64,000 bases of DNA from NCBI RefSeq assembly GCF_012927245.1, contig NZ_JABBGE010000017.1:62001-126000 (forward strand), read 5' to 3'. The notes beneath the pieces are model-generated. The model ran no database searches. It saw nothing but the letters and a program-made list of their open reading frames with translations, and was not told the origin of the DNA. The DNA is from Streptomyces sp. R302. Lineage in GTDB: Bacteria; Actinomycetota; Actinomycetes; Streptomycetales; Streptomycetaceae. A program made the position numbers and the translations under genes. Of the stretch, positions 14,932 to 22,979 are shown one piece after another; the stretch's first letter is position 1, and the number at the start of each line of letters is the position of its first letter.

Positions 14932-15461
14932 CGGTCTCTCCACTGCAAACAGTCAGGGGTGCAGTCCTCCGGGCGGTGGTAGGGCGTGGGCTGCCCGGAC
15001 AGGAGGAGGCCGGCGTCGAAGTGCACCCCCTGCTCGCGGAGTTCAGTGACCTTGGGGTCCTGGAACCAGTGGCCGCCGCCGTGTCCTTCGGATGGTGTCC
15101 AGCCGGGGTTGATCATCTTCGTGCAGGGGTGCCCGGTCTCCGGGGAGGTGATAGGGCAGGGGAGGGTGCCGTCGGAGATCGGCTCGGGGAAATCCGGGTG
15201 CTGCCGCCAGTCGTTGGCGATGTTCTTGAGCCCCCACCACGCCTGCTCGATCTCGTAGTCGTCCCCGGCGTCCCACTCGGCGAGGAACCGCCGGTGCGCC
15301 TTCTGGGCCTCGCCGTACCGCTCCCGGTACGTGGCCATGGGCCCGTCGTCCTGCCCCGGGTACGCCGCGCGCAAGTCGTCCTCGAGCCGGTCGCGGATGA
15401 ACTCGTACCAGGCGAGGGCGGATTGTTCGGTGTAGAGCGGGTGGGTGGCGGTGGGGCTCAT
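14928..15461 (-). CDS. hypothetical zinc-site-like protein, copy 1 of a tandem pair
   Basis: A 177-residue paralog of the following gene, with WYEFIRDRLEDDLRAAYPG near the N-terminus, ISDGTLPCPI and HPCTKMINPGW in the middle, and PEDCTPDCLQWRDR at the end. The tandem copies are diverged at most other positions, so the duplication is old and both were kept. ATG 15461 overlaps the stop of the upstream gene by 4 nt. No known domain is recognised. Confidence 0.75.
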   Translation of the reverse strand: MSPTATHPLYTEQSALAWYEFIRDRLEDDLRAAYPGQDDGPMATYRERYGEAQKAHRRFLAEWDAGDDYEIEQAWWGLKNIANDWRQHPDFPEPISDGTLPCPITSPETGHPCTKMINPGWTPSEGHGGGHWFQDPKVTELREQGVHFDAGLLLSGQPTPYHRPEDCTPDCLQWRDR

Positions 15462-15865
15462 CGGCTGCCGGCCTGGGACGTGGTCTCTCCGCCCTTGCGC
15501 ATGGCGCCCAGCAGCATCTCCAGTTGCGTGACCGTCATGTTGCTGTCCTCGGCAGGATCCTGGGTGGCGAGCGTGCTGATCAGGTGCAGGATGAAGCCGA
15601 AGTTCGGGTCGCTCTTGACGTAGAGGAGCACCTTGCGCGAGCCGTCGAGGGGGAGACTGGGCGGCAGGTGACCGATGCCGTTCTCCGCCAGCTTCTGCTC
15701 GATACGCTCGACGACACGGACGCCCGCTCTCTGGGAGCTGGCAAGTCGCACCAGTTCCGCGACGTCCCACGCCGTGAACCCGCCCTGGAACCTGAGCATC
15801 TCCGCCAGGCTGGCCCACTCGTCTGCCGGCTTCCCGTTCTCAACGGTACTCATCGAAGCGCTCAC
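15458..15865 (-). CDS. hypothetical protein
   Basis: A 135-residue protein with a helical N-terminal half and an amphipathic middle (KVLLYVKSDPNFGFILHLI). Function unknown. GTG 15865 overlaps the upstream stop (GTGA), which matches the pattern of the whole operon; ATG 15853 four codons later is the alternative start. Neither has a strong ribosome site, so translation probably depends on coupling. Confidence 0.7.
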   Translation of the reverse strand: MSASMSTVENGKPADEWASLAEMLRFQGGFTAWDVAELVRLASSQRAGVRVVERIEQKLAENGIGHLPPSLPLDGSRKVLLYVKSDPNFGFILHLISTLATQDPAEDSNMTVTQLEMLLGAMRKGGETTSQAGSR

Positions 15866-16746
15866 GACGAGATCACCACCGTCTCGCCTGTATGCACGTA
15901 GGTGACTCCGCACGCGAAGCAGATCAGGCGGTCTCGTTTCTTGTCGCTGGCGACTCGCCCCTTGAAGAGGGTCAGCTCTTCGCAGTCCTTGCACTGGCCA
16001 AGGTCGCCGGGGTAGCGGATGTTCAGTACGTAGTCGACAGCTGCGGCAGCGGGCTCTCCGTACTCGTACAGGCAGAACCGACAGGTGATGACCTTCTCGC
16101 CCACGACCAGCGCCCACTGGCTGCACTCGATGCATCGAACTGTTCGATGCATCAGCGGCTTCAATACCCCGGAGAGCTGGTTCATGCGGTCCCGGACCAG
16201 TCGCTTGATGCGTTGCAGCCGTGCCCGCAGCTCGGCCATCGTCAGGGTGACGTCCGGCTCGTTCTTGAGGTGGGTGTTGATGAAGTCCAACAGAAAGCTG
16301 AGCACCGCTGCCGCCTGCGCCTCGACGCCGTGAGCGCTCTCTACGTGGCCGAAGTGGGTGAGACCGTTCCGGGTTCGCTGGAGCGTGTGGATGGCCTGCT
16401 TGCCGTCCTCGGAGATCTTGAGGGAGGCAACGCCCTCGAGTCGCTTCACCGCGTCAGCGATCGTGCAGCTGGCGAAGGAACCGTTGCTGTACGCCTGCAG
16501 CGTCGCCTTCCCGGGGTCCGCGAAGACGAGGCTCCAGTGCTCCTTGACGAGGCGTACTTTCAGGAGGACCTCGGTAGCGGCGTGCAGGTGCAGCACGGCG
16601 TACTTCAAGTCGTAAGCGTTGGGCGGCTTTCGTCCTTCAAGGTGCCGAACGGCACTGTCGAGGTAGTCGAGGCCGTTGCTGACGGGGGTGAACTCGACGT
16701 CGGGCCGGTAGTCCGCCCGGGGGGTGGGGATGCTCTGCTCGCTCAC
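15862..16746 (-). CDS. HEPN-like protein with two C-terminal zinc ribbons
   Basis: A 294-residue protein heading the seven-gene operon. The N-terminal half is helical, with YAVLHLHAATEVLLKVRL and then RTRNGLTHFGH, the latter matching the Rx4-6H signature of HEPN domains (often RNases in toxins and defence systems). The C-terminal third has four CxxC knuckles (CIEC, CRFC, CKDC, CFAC), enough for two zinc ribbons. The start is GTG with AAGG about ten bases upstream. A HEPN-nuclease role is inferred from the motif only; a structural comparison would settle it. Confidence 0.65.
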   Translation of the reverse strand: MSEQSIPTPRADYRPDVEFTPVSNGLDYLDSAVRHLEGRKPPNAYDLKYAVLHLHAATEVLLKVRLVKEHWSLVFADPGKATLQAYSNGSFASCTIADAVKRLEGVASLKISEDGKQAIHTLQRTRNGLTHFGHVESAHGVEAQAAAVLSFLLDFINTHLKNEPDVTLTMAELRARLQRIKRLVRDRMNQLSGVLKPLMHRTVRCIECSQWALVVGEKVITCRFCLYEYGEPAAAAVDYVLNIRYPGDLGQCKDCEELTLFKGRVASDKKRDRLICFACGVTYVHTGETVVISS

Positions 16747-16797
16747 AGGGTGCCGCCTTGGTGATGGGGTCGTGCGTGGAGCGTACCGCTGATTACC

Positions 16798-16819
16798 GAC
16801 AACAATTGCAGTTATTGTC
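16798..16819. promoter_or_regulatory. candidate operator between divergent operons
   Basis: The AT-rich segment GACAACAATTGCAGTTATTGTC has complementary outer arms (GACAA / TTGTC) around a TGCA centre, with partial symmetry between. It lies 52 bp before the HEPN-like gene and about 160 bp before the plus-strand gene at 16977, where both promoters should be. Confidence 0.45.
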
Positions 16820-16932
16820 GACTACCCGTAAGTAACTACTCGATGAGGTGCGCCCGGTGCTCCGGTCACGGTTCGCCGCCCCATGTCCGGATCTCAGTCG
16901 CTTCAGTCGCTCCCTCCGGTATATTCACCCGA

Positions 16933-16946
16933 GACTCAGGTGAGTC
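16933..16946. promoter_or_regulatory. palindrome upstream of the gene at 16977
   Basis: A perfect dyad GACTCAGGTGAGTC, 30 bp before the GTG start. It could be an operator for the divergent promoters. The factor is unknown. Confidence 0.45.
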
Positions 16947-16976
16947 CCGGGTCATTTCTCCGAGAGGGGTTCTGCG

Positions 16977-17573
16977 GTGCGCTTCGTTCTGGAGACAAGC
17001 GACGACGACAACGAGCTGAACACGGCCCTGCTCGAGGCCGCCTGCCGGCCCGGGACCACCGTGCTGGTCGGCGACGACACGTGGACGCCCGAGCGCGCCG
17101 ACCGATTCGTCCGCGAAGTCAAGGGACGCGGCCGACAGCTCCTCCGCGCAGTCGCCGAAGGCGGCGGCTGGCTGGACGGCGAGAAGTACCGGCAGAAGTA
17201 CGGCGAGAACGCCCTGCTGGGCCCCACCTCCTCCATCACCAAGACCGTCACGAAGGGGATCAAGGAGAAGTGGCTCCCCGAGGGGGCGGTCCTGCCGCTC
17301 ACCTCCACCTACGACGGCCGCTCCTCCTGGAGCAAGACCGACGGCTACCGATTGCCCCCGCACCTCGCCGTGATCTTCCGCAACGCCTTCGCCCGGGTGT
17401 ACCCAGCCCGGCGCGGCAACCCGCAGGCAGTCATCAAGCACCTCGTCGAGCTGTACGAGGAGATGGGCCACTCCACCCGCGACGCCCGCGAGTTCACGCA
17501 GGAGTTTCTGGAGCAGCACGCCGACGACCTCGCAGCGTGGCTGGAGGACCAGCAGGCACCCGCCGGCGGATAG
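16977..17573 (+). CDS. hypothetical protein
   Basis: A 198-residue protein with no recognised domain. It is fairly basic in the middle (SSITKTVTKGIKEKW) and has a helix-rich C-terminus ending in acidic and Ala residues. GTG 16977 has GAGAGGGG six bases upstream. Transcribed divergently from the HEPN-to-recombinase operon, from a shared region with two palindromes, so it could be the operon's regulator; this is inference from position. Confidence 0.7.
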   Translation: MRFVLETSDDDNELNTALLEAACRPGTTVLVGDDTWTPERADRFVREVKGRGRQLLRAVAEGGGWLDGEKYRQKYGENALLGPTSSITKTVTKGIKEKWLPEGAVLPLTSTYDGRSSWSKTDGYRLPPHLAVIFRNAFARVYPARRGNPQAVIKHLVELYEEMGHSTRDAREFTQEFLEQHADDLAAWLEDQQAPAGG

Positions 17574-17580
17574 GCGTCAG

Positions 17581-17820
17581 CTACTCGCCCTCTTCCTCGC
17601 GATGGATGTGGACGTACCGCCCGGTGGGCCGGTCGAGCTGCAGAACCGGTGGCTCTCCGGGCGGACCGACCTCAAGGCCCGCCAGGATCCAGTCGTCGTC
17701 CTCCAAGGAGTCGCATGGACGCGGCCCGAGGCTCTGGGGAATCGATCCGGCGAGCGGTGTATCGTCAGCCAAGTCCGCTAGCGCGCGCCGCAGTTGGCCC
17801 ACGGTCCACACGTTGACCAC
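17581..17820 (-). CDS. DUF6225-like small protein
   Basis: A 79-residue protein with VWTVGQLRRALADLADDTPL at the start, the pattern seen in the Streptomyces DUF6225 family of unknown function. GTG 17820 is preceded by GGAGGGG nine bases upstream; the huge frame extending to 18918 is antisense to real genes and rejected. It converges with the gene ending at 17573 (7 bp apart). Confidence 0.7.
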   Translation of the reverse strand: MVNVWTVGQLRRALADLADDTPLAGSIPQSLGPRPCDSLEDDDWILAGLEVGPPGEPPVLQLDRPTGRYVHIHREEEGE

Positions 17821-17986
17821 GTGGTGGTACCCCTCCGAGCTGATGGGCTGCACGCGACCTTCTCCTCTTCCTCCACCACACCTCGGCCTCACGCTACGGA
17901 CACCGTCTACACCGCACGACACAACCGCAAAAATGCACCCCAACGGGTGAAGCGCGACCTTACGGCGCCCCATGTGGCGCCCTGCT

Positions 17987-18002
17987 GGCGGAGAGCACCG
18001 CC
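17987..18002 (+). promoter_or_regulatory. AGAGCA-loop hairpin (isolated left copy)
   Basis: GGCGG-AGAGCA-CCGCC, 26 nt before the GTG start at 18029, with the linker CACACCGAACCGAGGAGCACC almost the same as in the 38-57 kb copies. No CTTGGT box is visible upstream of this one. It links this operon to the regulatory family described under the hairpin finding. Confidence 0.8.
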
Positions 18003-18028
18003 GGCACACCGAACCGAGGAGCACCCCT

Positions 18029-18949
18029 GTGTCCCGTCGTACCACTGTGACCATCCTGCTTCCGCAGCCCGACCCCGAGCCGACGTACCCCGAGTACGAG
18101 GAACTGCGCCGCGCGGCCCGCGCGAAGGACGGCGGCCCGATCAGCGGCCGCACCATCGCCACCATGGAGGACGTGGTCGCCCGGCGCGGGGCGGACTGGT
18201 GCACCGCCGTCCTCGGCCGCTCCTTCCCCGGCCTGGGCCGGGTGCCGTCCCGGGACGGCTGGATGCTGATCCTCGCCGACGAGCGCGGGCTCGATCCGGC
18301 GCTCCCTGACCGTATCGTCCAGGAGCGTCGGGCCGCAGAGGCGCTGCGTGAAGAGCGCGCGGCCGCGGCCGCCGCGCGGCGGGAGCAGGAGAACCGCCGC
18401 TGGGCGCTGATCACCGCGGCGGCGCCCGCCGCCTTCGCCGTGCGGGAGAACACGCGGCACAGCGGCGTACGGGGGCCTCTGGGGCACGTGACGGCCGCGG
18501 TCGACCTGGTCTCCGGCCGGTCCCGGCAGCACAAGGCCGGAATGGGGCTGTGCGAGAGGCCCGGGCGGACGAACCCGCTGCACCTGGGCGAGCCGCTCGA
18601 GGGGACGCCGCCCACGTGCGTGCGGTGCATCGAGTACGCGGGCCAGGTGCGCACCCTCGACGCCCCGGCGCCGCCCACCCCCGCGGAGGCCGCCCTGCTG
18701 CTCCTGATCCGGGACGGCGTGGTCTTCACGATGAGCCCGGGCCGCGGACAGCCGACGGTCCGGGACACCAGCACCCGCAGCCACGACGTGGCCTGGGGCC
18801 AGTTGGGGCGGAAGGTCGACGGCGCGGCGCGGAAGCTGGAGGCGAAGGGCTGGACGCGGATCGAAGACGACTGGACCTCGACTCCGCTTGGCGGCACCGG
18901 CCGCCGCTGGCGTCTCACCGACGCCGGCTCCGCCGCCCTGGAGGGCTGA
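18029..18949 (+). CDS. hypothetical protein with C-terminal winged-helix-like region
   Basis: A 306-residue protein. A helical, Ala/Glu/Arg-rich segment lies around residues 95-125, a possible zinc knuckle CVRC around residue 200, and the end (KVDGAARKLEAKGWTRIEDD to RRWRLTDAGSAALEG) resembles a winged helix. It probably binds DNA; function unknown. GTG 18029 follows GAGGAG by eight bases within the standard hairpin leader. It opens a plus-strand run of tightly spaced genes to 21961. Confidence 0.65.
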   Translation: MSRRTTVTILLPQPDPEPTYPEYEELRRAARAKDGGPISGRTIATMEDVVARRGADWCTAVLGRSFPGLGRVPSRDGWMLILADERGLDPALPDRIVQERRAAEALREERAAAAAARREQENRRWALITAAAPAAFAVRENTRHSGVRGPLGHVTAAVDLVSGRSRQHKAGMGLCERPGRTNPLHLGEPLEGTPPTCVRCIEYAGQVRTLDAPAPPTPAEAALLLLIRDGVVFTMSPGRGQPTVRDTSTRSHDVAWGQLGRKVDGAARKLEAKGWTRIEDDWTSTPLGGTGRRWRLTDAGSAALEG

Positions 18950-18954
18950 CCGGC

Positions 18955-19512
18955 GTGGTCGCCAGGATGACCGCGAAGCAGTTCCTCCAGCTGCAGGAGC
19001 GCCGCCGTGGAGGCGCGGCGGCGCCCGCGGCCGCGGCCAAGAAGCCCCGGAAGAAGCCGGCGAACCCGGGCCCGCCGTCCACCCCGCCGCCGCCCGACGT
19101 CGCGCCGCTGCTCGCCGGACTATCCGGGCCCGGGCGGCACTGGGTGCTGCTCATGCCGTACGTCGAGGAGATGCTGACCAGCAACCAGCGCCTGCACCAC
19201 ATGGCCGCCCACCGGATCCGCAGCCGCCTCCGGGAGGACGCCGCCGGCGTCGCTGTCGCTCGGCGCCTGCCGCGCCTCGAGCGGGCCGCCGTCTTCTACG
19301 TGCTGCACCCGCGGCCCCTGTCCCGGCGGCGGGACCCGGGGAACTGGGCGCCGACCGCGAAGGCGTACGTCGACGGCCTGGTCACCGACGGCGGCCTGCT
19401 GCCCGACGACAACCACGAGTTCCTGGTGGGCCCCATCCCCGTCATGGGGCCCCCGGTCACCACCGGCGCCGCCCGGATGAGCCTCGTCGTCGCCGAAATC
19501 CCACCGCTCTGA
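18955..19512 (+). CDS. RusA-like Holliday junction resolvase family protein
   Basis: A 185-residue protein. The C-terminal half has the RusA layout: a strand (AAVFYVLHPRPLSRRRDPGNW), then TAKAYVDGLVTDGGLLPDDN, corresponding to the K...D.L...G...DD core of RusA endonucleases. The N-terminal 50 residues are Lys/Pro/Ala-rich. RusA proteins cut Holliday junctions and are common in phages and plasmids. GTG 18955 has GGAGGG nine bases upstream; ATG 18967 is possible. Confidence 0.7.
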   Translation: MVARMTAKQFLQLQERRRGGAAAPAAAAKKPRKKPANPGPPSTPPPPDVAPLLAGLSGPGRHWVLLMPYVEEMLTSNQRLHHMAAHRIRSRLREDAAGVAVARRLPRLERAAVFYVLHPRPLSRRRDPGNWAPTAKAYVDGLVTDGGLLPDDNHEFLVGPIPVMGPPVTTGAARMSLVVAEIPPL

Positions 19513-19612
19513 CCTGGGCAGACGCAGAAAGCGTCACAGAAATCGGCCGTTCGACGTACAGGTACATGAGGGCTGGCCCGTCCTCGACCACTGCACCAGG
19601 AGATGCCCCTCC

Positions 19613-20242
19613 ATGAGCACTGCACCGACCATGCCCACCCCGCGCGCCTTCGACCACGAGCGCATGCTCGATCTGGTCCGCTCCTCGTACGCGCGCAGCG
19701 GTACCCACCTCGACACCGATCTCATCGACCTGCAGCTCCTCGGGACGGCCGACAAGGCCGCGTGCTCCCTGCTGCGCGACCAGTGGATCGACGGCTTCCC
19801 CGTCGCCGGATACACCGAGCTCCTGACCACGATCGCCTCGCTCCGGGCGCTCCTCGGCTTCACACCCACGCCCACGGCCGTAGACGTCAGCACCTGGGCA
19901 CTCAACGTCCGCGACGCGTCCGCCGTCGCCTCCGGTGACGACCGGGACTTCCACATCGCCGTCTTCGCCGAAGGCCCCCACCGAGGCGTGCAGATGGTGC
20001 TGTGGGGCCCGCGCGCGCCCCAGGCCCCCGGCGCCCTGCCCGGCCCCGTTCTGTCGCTCGAGCTGGCGACCGAGTGGGGGGACTCCACGGACATGCAGTT
20101 CGGCACCGCCTACTACCGGCGGGCCAAGAGGCCCAACCCCTTCACCGGTCAGTGGGAGTACCAGCTCGACCGCGACCACCCGTTCCCCGCCGCCGGCGCC
20201 CGGCCGTGCTTCCTGCGCACCCCCCACGAGGACGGCACCTGA
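19613..20242 (+). CDS. hypothetical protein
   Basis: A 209-residue acidic-to-neutral protein with no recognised domain. ATG 19613 has AGGAG about eleven bases upstream. The stop overlaps the next start (TGATG), tying it to the zinc-finger gene that follows. Confidence 0.75.
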   Translation: MSTAPTMPTPRAFDHERMLDLVRSSYARSGTHLDTDLIDLQLLGTADKAACSLLRDQWIDGFPVAGYTELLTTIASLRALLGFTPTPTAVDVSTWALNVRDASAVASGDDRDFHIAVFAEGPHRGVQMVLWGPRAPQAPGALPGPVLSLELATEWGDSTDMQFGTAYYRRAKRPNPFTGQWEYQLDRDHPFPAAGARPCFLRTPHEDGT

Positions 20243-20481
20243 TGCTGCTCCTCTCCGCCGCCGCCCCGGGCCCGGCCGCCGACGCCGCCCACGATGCCGC
20301 GCACGCGACCGCGGCCCGCTTCCAGCAGGGCGCCTACTCGGTGGCCTGCTCCACCTGCCACGTCCCGGCCGGCGAGCTCTGCCTCGCCCGCCGCACCGTG
20401 CACGGCGCCCGCCGGGCCCTGTACCGAGCCAACACCCCGAAGCCGACCCGCCTGATCCCCTTCCTCCTCAGGAGCGCCTGA
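20242..20481 (+). CDS. small zinc-finger protein
   Basis: A 79-residue protein with CSTCHVPAGELCLARRTVHG followed by ARRALYR, the Cys-Cys-Cys-His pattern found in small DNA-binding zinc fingers common in actinophages and plasmids. Start and stop overlap both neighbours by one to three bases (TGATG at each end), so it is co-translated. DNA binding is inferred from the motif. Confidence 0.72.
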   Translation: MLLLSAAAPGPAADAAHDAAHATAARFQQGAYSVACSTCHVPAGELCLARRTVHGARRALYRANTPKPTRLIPFLLRSA

Positions 20482-20540
20482 TGACCCCGCAGCCCGCCAC
20501 CACCCTGTCCTGCGATCCGACGTGGGGCGAGGACGAATGA
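20481..20540 (+). CDS. 19-residue coupled micro-ORF
   Basis: MTPQPATTLSCDPTWGEDE. The ATG overlaps the preceding stop (TGATGA), GGAG sits ten bases upstream, and its own stop overlaps the next ATG (ATGA). Either a tiny protein or a coupling device that feeds ribosomes to the next gene. It is below normal gene-caller limits. Confidence 0.5.
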   Translation: MTPQPATTLSCDPTWGEDE

Positions 20541-21190
20541 GCGCACTCGCCGTCGAAGCGCCCCTCACACCCGACTGGGCCGGCCGGCTGATCGTCCGCG
20601 CCGCGGGGCGCCCCCTGCTGCACCTCGCGGTACAAGGCGTCGCCGCCCCGGCGATGCCGGTGTTCACCGTCCCTCTGGAGTGCATCCCGGACGACGAGCG
20701 GGCGCCGGGCGTCCGCCCATGGACGGGGCCCGTCACCGAGTCCGACCTCTGCCCGGGATGCCTCCGTGCGCTGCGCGGCGAGCCGGAACCCCCGCGGCCC
20801 CGCCCCATCCCGCCTGCCGTCGCCGAGGAACTCCCCGCGCCGGCACCAGACCGTGCCGACCGGCACCTCTGGGCGGTCCCGGACCGGCCGGTCTACACCG
20901 CCGCGCCCCTGCCGACCGAACACCGCGGGCACCCGATCACCTGGTCGCCGTGGAAGACCGCCCCGGTCCTCTCCCACTACGACCCCTCGTGCACCTGGTG
21001 CGGAGACCCGGGCCCCGGCGAGATGGCCGGCGGCCGCCAGAACAGCCCGCTCCGCCGGTTCCTCGCGTACCGGTGCACGGCCTGCCAGGAGATGACCGCC
21101 TACGAGCAGGCCGGAACCGACCTGCAGACGATCGCCCATCACAAGTCCCGCGCCCCCAAGGGCAGCAACAAGCCGAAGGAGCCGCGATGA
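20537..21190 (+). CDS. hypothetical zinc-ribbon protein
   Basis: A 217-residue protein with three CxxC knuckles: CPGC near residue 75, then CTWC and CTAC in the last third, consistent with a zinc ribbon. The middle is Pro-rich. ATG 20537 overlaps the micro-ORF stop, and the C-terminal Lys-rich tail (KGSNKPKEPR) overlaps the next gene start (ATGA). Unknown function; possibly nucleic-acid binding. Confidence 0.72.
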   Translation: MSALAVEAPLTPDWAGRLIVRAAGRPLLHLAVQGVAAPAMPVFTVPLECIPDDERAPGVRPWTGPVTESDLCPGCLRALRGEPEPPRPRPIPPAVAEELPAPAPDRADRHLWAVPDRPVYTAAPLPTEHRGHPITWSPWKTAPVLSHYDPSCTWCGDPGPGEMAGGRQNSPLRRFLAYRCTACQEMTAYEQAGTDLQTIAHHKSRAPKGSNKPKEPR

Positions 21191-21450
21191 CCTCCCTCGC
21201 ACCGGACCGCAGCACGCACGCCCTGGAGGACCGCGTTGCCCTCATCGCGTGCGGCGAACGGCCCGGCAAGACCCAGGCCTGCGCGCGTTGCCGCCGGAAG
21301 GGCGAGATGCTGCTGAACATCGCCTCCACCGGCGCCACGGATGCCCTCGCCGCGGCCATCTGCGGGACCGGGAAACCGCCGTCCTGCGGCGACTGCGCGG
21401 CCAAGGCCCGGCAGATCGTGCGCGTATACGGCGAGGAAGGACCCCGGTGA
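21187..21450 (+). CDS. small zinc-ribbon protein
   Basis: An 87-residue protein with two CxxC pairs, CARCRRKGEML and CGDCAAKARQ, spaced as in a zinc ribbon. ATG 21187 overlaps the preceding stop and its stop overlaps the next GTG (GTGA). Unknown role. Confidence 0.72.
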   Translation: MTSLAPDRSTHALEDRVALIACGERPGKTQACARCRRKGEMLLNIASTGATDALAAAICGTGKPPSCGDCAAKARQIVRVYGEEGPR

Positions 21451-21961
21451 CCCGGCACCCGGTCGGAAGCGGGGAGATCTCCGCCGCGGGCCTGGACGCG
21501 CTCCTCGGCGGCGAGATGCCGCCCCGGCTGCCGCTCGAGGGCTGGCGCACCGTCACCGTGCACTGCCAGGTCGACGCGATCGGACCGTCCGACCAGCACC
21601 CCGACCTGACGAAAATCACGCTGTCGATCCCCCCCCGGCCACCGCCGCGGCGAGCACCGCCTGCGCAGTGTGCAACGACACCCGCCTCGACCCGGCCCCC
21701 CGGACCCTGGACGCCGGGCTCGTTCCCTGCCGAAAGTGCGGCGGATGCACGGCGACGAATGTCCACGCCCTGTGGGGTCTGATCCGCTGCTCTCTTCCTG
21801 CCGGGCACTACGACGGCGACCAACGCCCCGACCCTGACGACGTGGACGATGCCGGAGGCTGGCACCAGTCTGCCTCTGACCATGTCGGGGGGCGGTGGGT
21901 CTGGAACGACGGGACCATCGGCGCTACGCCGCACGGCGCCCAGCCCACGGGAACTCTGTAG
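21447..21961 (+). pseudogene. zinc-ribbon protein with a frameshift at a C8 run
   Basis: From GTG 21447 the frame encodes about 60 plausible residues (VTRHPVGSGEISAAGLD...) up to a run of eight C bases near 21629-21636, after which it becomes low-quality Pro/Arg sequence. The overlapping frame continues good sequence to 21961, with a zinc-ribbon CAVC...CRKC and a Trp-rich tail (GGRWVWNDG). One extra C, or a -1 slip on the C run, would join both into a protein of about 170 residues. It could be a mutation, a sequencing error in the homopolymer, or programmed frameshifting. Confidence 0.6.
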
Positions 21962-22008
21962 GGAAAGGACGCTCGCCGTGTCGTAGAGCCGTGCGATGAT
22001 CCCGCGTC

Positions 22009-22470
22009 ATGGGGAGAGACCTGTGGGGGAAGACGGCCGGCGCTCTGGTCCTGGCCGTGGTCGTGTCGACCGTGGCCGGGTGCGGAGGGGGGAGCGAGGC
22101 GGACTCCGGGAAGCCGGCCGCCGCGACGACCGAGAAGGCGGCGAGCGTGCAGGACGCGGCCGCGGCAGTGCGGGCCGCCGTCGAGACGTTCGACACGAGC
22201 GGCGGGTGTCTGGAGCCGGCACCGGGGACGTGCTGGGATCAGATGCAGGCCGTCATGGCGCCCGCCCGTGAGCTGAGGGCCGCGGCGAACGCGGACACGG
22301 AGACGGGGCCGGAGTTCTGGTCGGAGGCGTACGCGCTGATCGACTCCATGGAGCGGGGCGTCGCCGTAGGCCGAGACCTCGGAGCGACGGACCCGAACAC
22401 GAACCGGCCCGACGTCCTCGGATCCGCGCACAAGCTGGTCGACTGGCTCACGGCCCACCCCATCACCTAG
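22009..22470 (+). CDS. secreted lipoprotein
   Basis: A 153-residue lipoprotein: short charged start, hydrophobic core (TAGALVLAVVVSTVAGC) and lipobox VAGC, so it should be lipid-anchored outside the membrane. The mature part is small, Ala-rich, with two further Cys (GGCLEPAPGTCWDQM) that could form a disulfide. No family recognised. It converges with the gene at 22478. Confidence 0.78.
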   Translation: MGRDLWGKTAGALVLAVVVSTVAGCGGGSEADSGKPAAATTEKAASVQDAAAAVRAAVETFDTSGGCLEPAPGTCWDQMQAVMAPARELRAAANADTETGPEFWSEAYALIDSMERGVAVGRDLGATDPNTNRPDVLGSAHKLVDWLTAHPIT

Positions 22471-22477
22471 CCAGGCC

Positions 22478-22867
22478 CTACAGGGTGCTGGGGACCGGGA
22501 CGGGCATCTCGCCGAGGTAGCCGAGACGTACGTCGACGTTCCCCTCGGCCTGCCTCTGACGCCCGACGTGCGCCTTGTCGGTGGCCCACCCGCTCTTCGT
22601 CTTGCACTGCTCGCCGTCGGTGGCGCCGCACTTCTCGCACGTCAGCGTCAGAACCTCCCGGGCCACCGCGGCGTCCCGTTCTCGGCGGCGCCGGGCGGAG
22701 GCGGCCTTGGACTCCCAACCGATGCCGAGGCCGGCCATCGCCTCCGGGTACGTCGTGGTCTCGCCGCCGGGGCGCTTGCCGTCCTGCGCGAGCTTGAGCA
22801 GCTGCCAGACGGTCGGCACGATCGCCGGGCCGCCGAAGCCCGGCCGGTCGGTGCCGCGCGCGGCCAC
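22478..22867 (-). CDS. hypothetical zinc-finger protein
   Basis: A 129-residue protein. The middle is basic (ASARRRRERDAAVARE) and followed by CEKCGATDGEQCKTK and a His in KAHVGR, the same Cys-Cys-Cys-His pattern as the gene at 20242. It probably binds DNA. The GTG start at 22867 has no clear ribosome site, so the exact start is uncertain. Confidence 0.65.
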   Translation of the reverse strand: MAARGTDRPGFGGPAIVPTVWQLLKLAQDGKRPGGETTTYPEAMAGLGIGWESKAASARRRRERDAAVAREVLTLTCEKCGATDGEQCKTKSGWATDKAHVGRQRQAEGNVDVRLGYLGEMPVPVPSTL

Positions 22868-22979
22868 GCCCCACGGATTCGGGTCTCCTTCTCGGTTATC
22901 TCGGGTTGAGAAACGGCGTCAGGCATGTTGTCAAGTGCCCTCCGGACGTACATGCCTGCCGGATATCGTGGGGTCATTC

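Noticed and set aside
17581..18918. 445-residue minus-strand frame
   Set aside because: Only the last 79 residues look like a protein family (DUF6225-like) and have a ribosome site. The rest is antisense to the gene at 18029.
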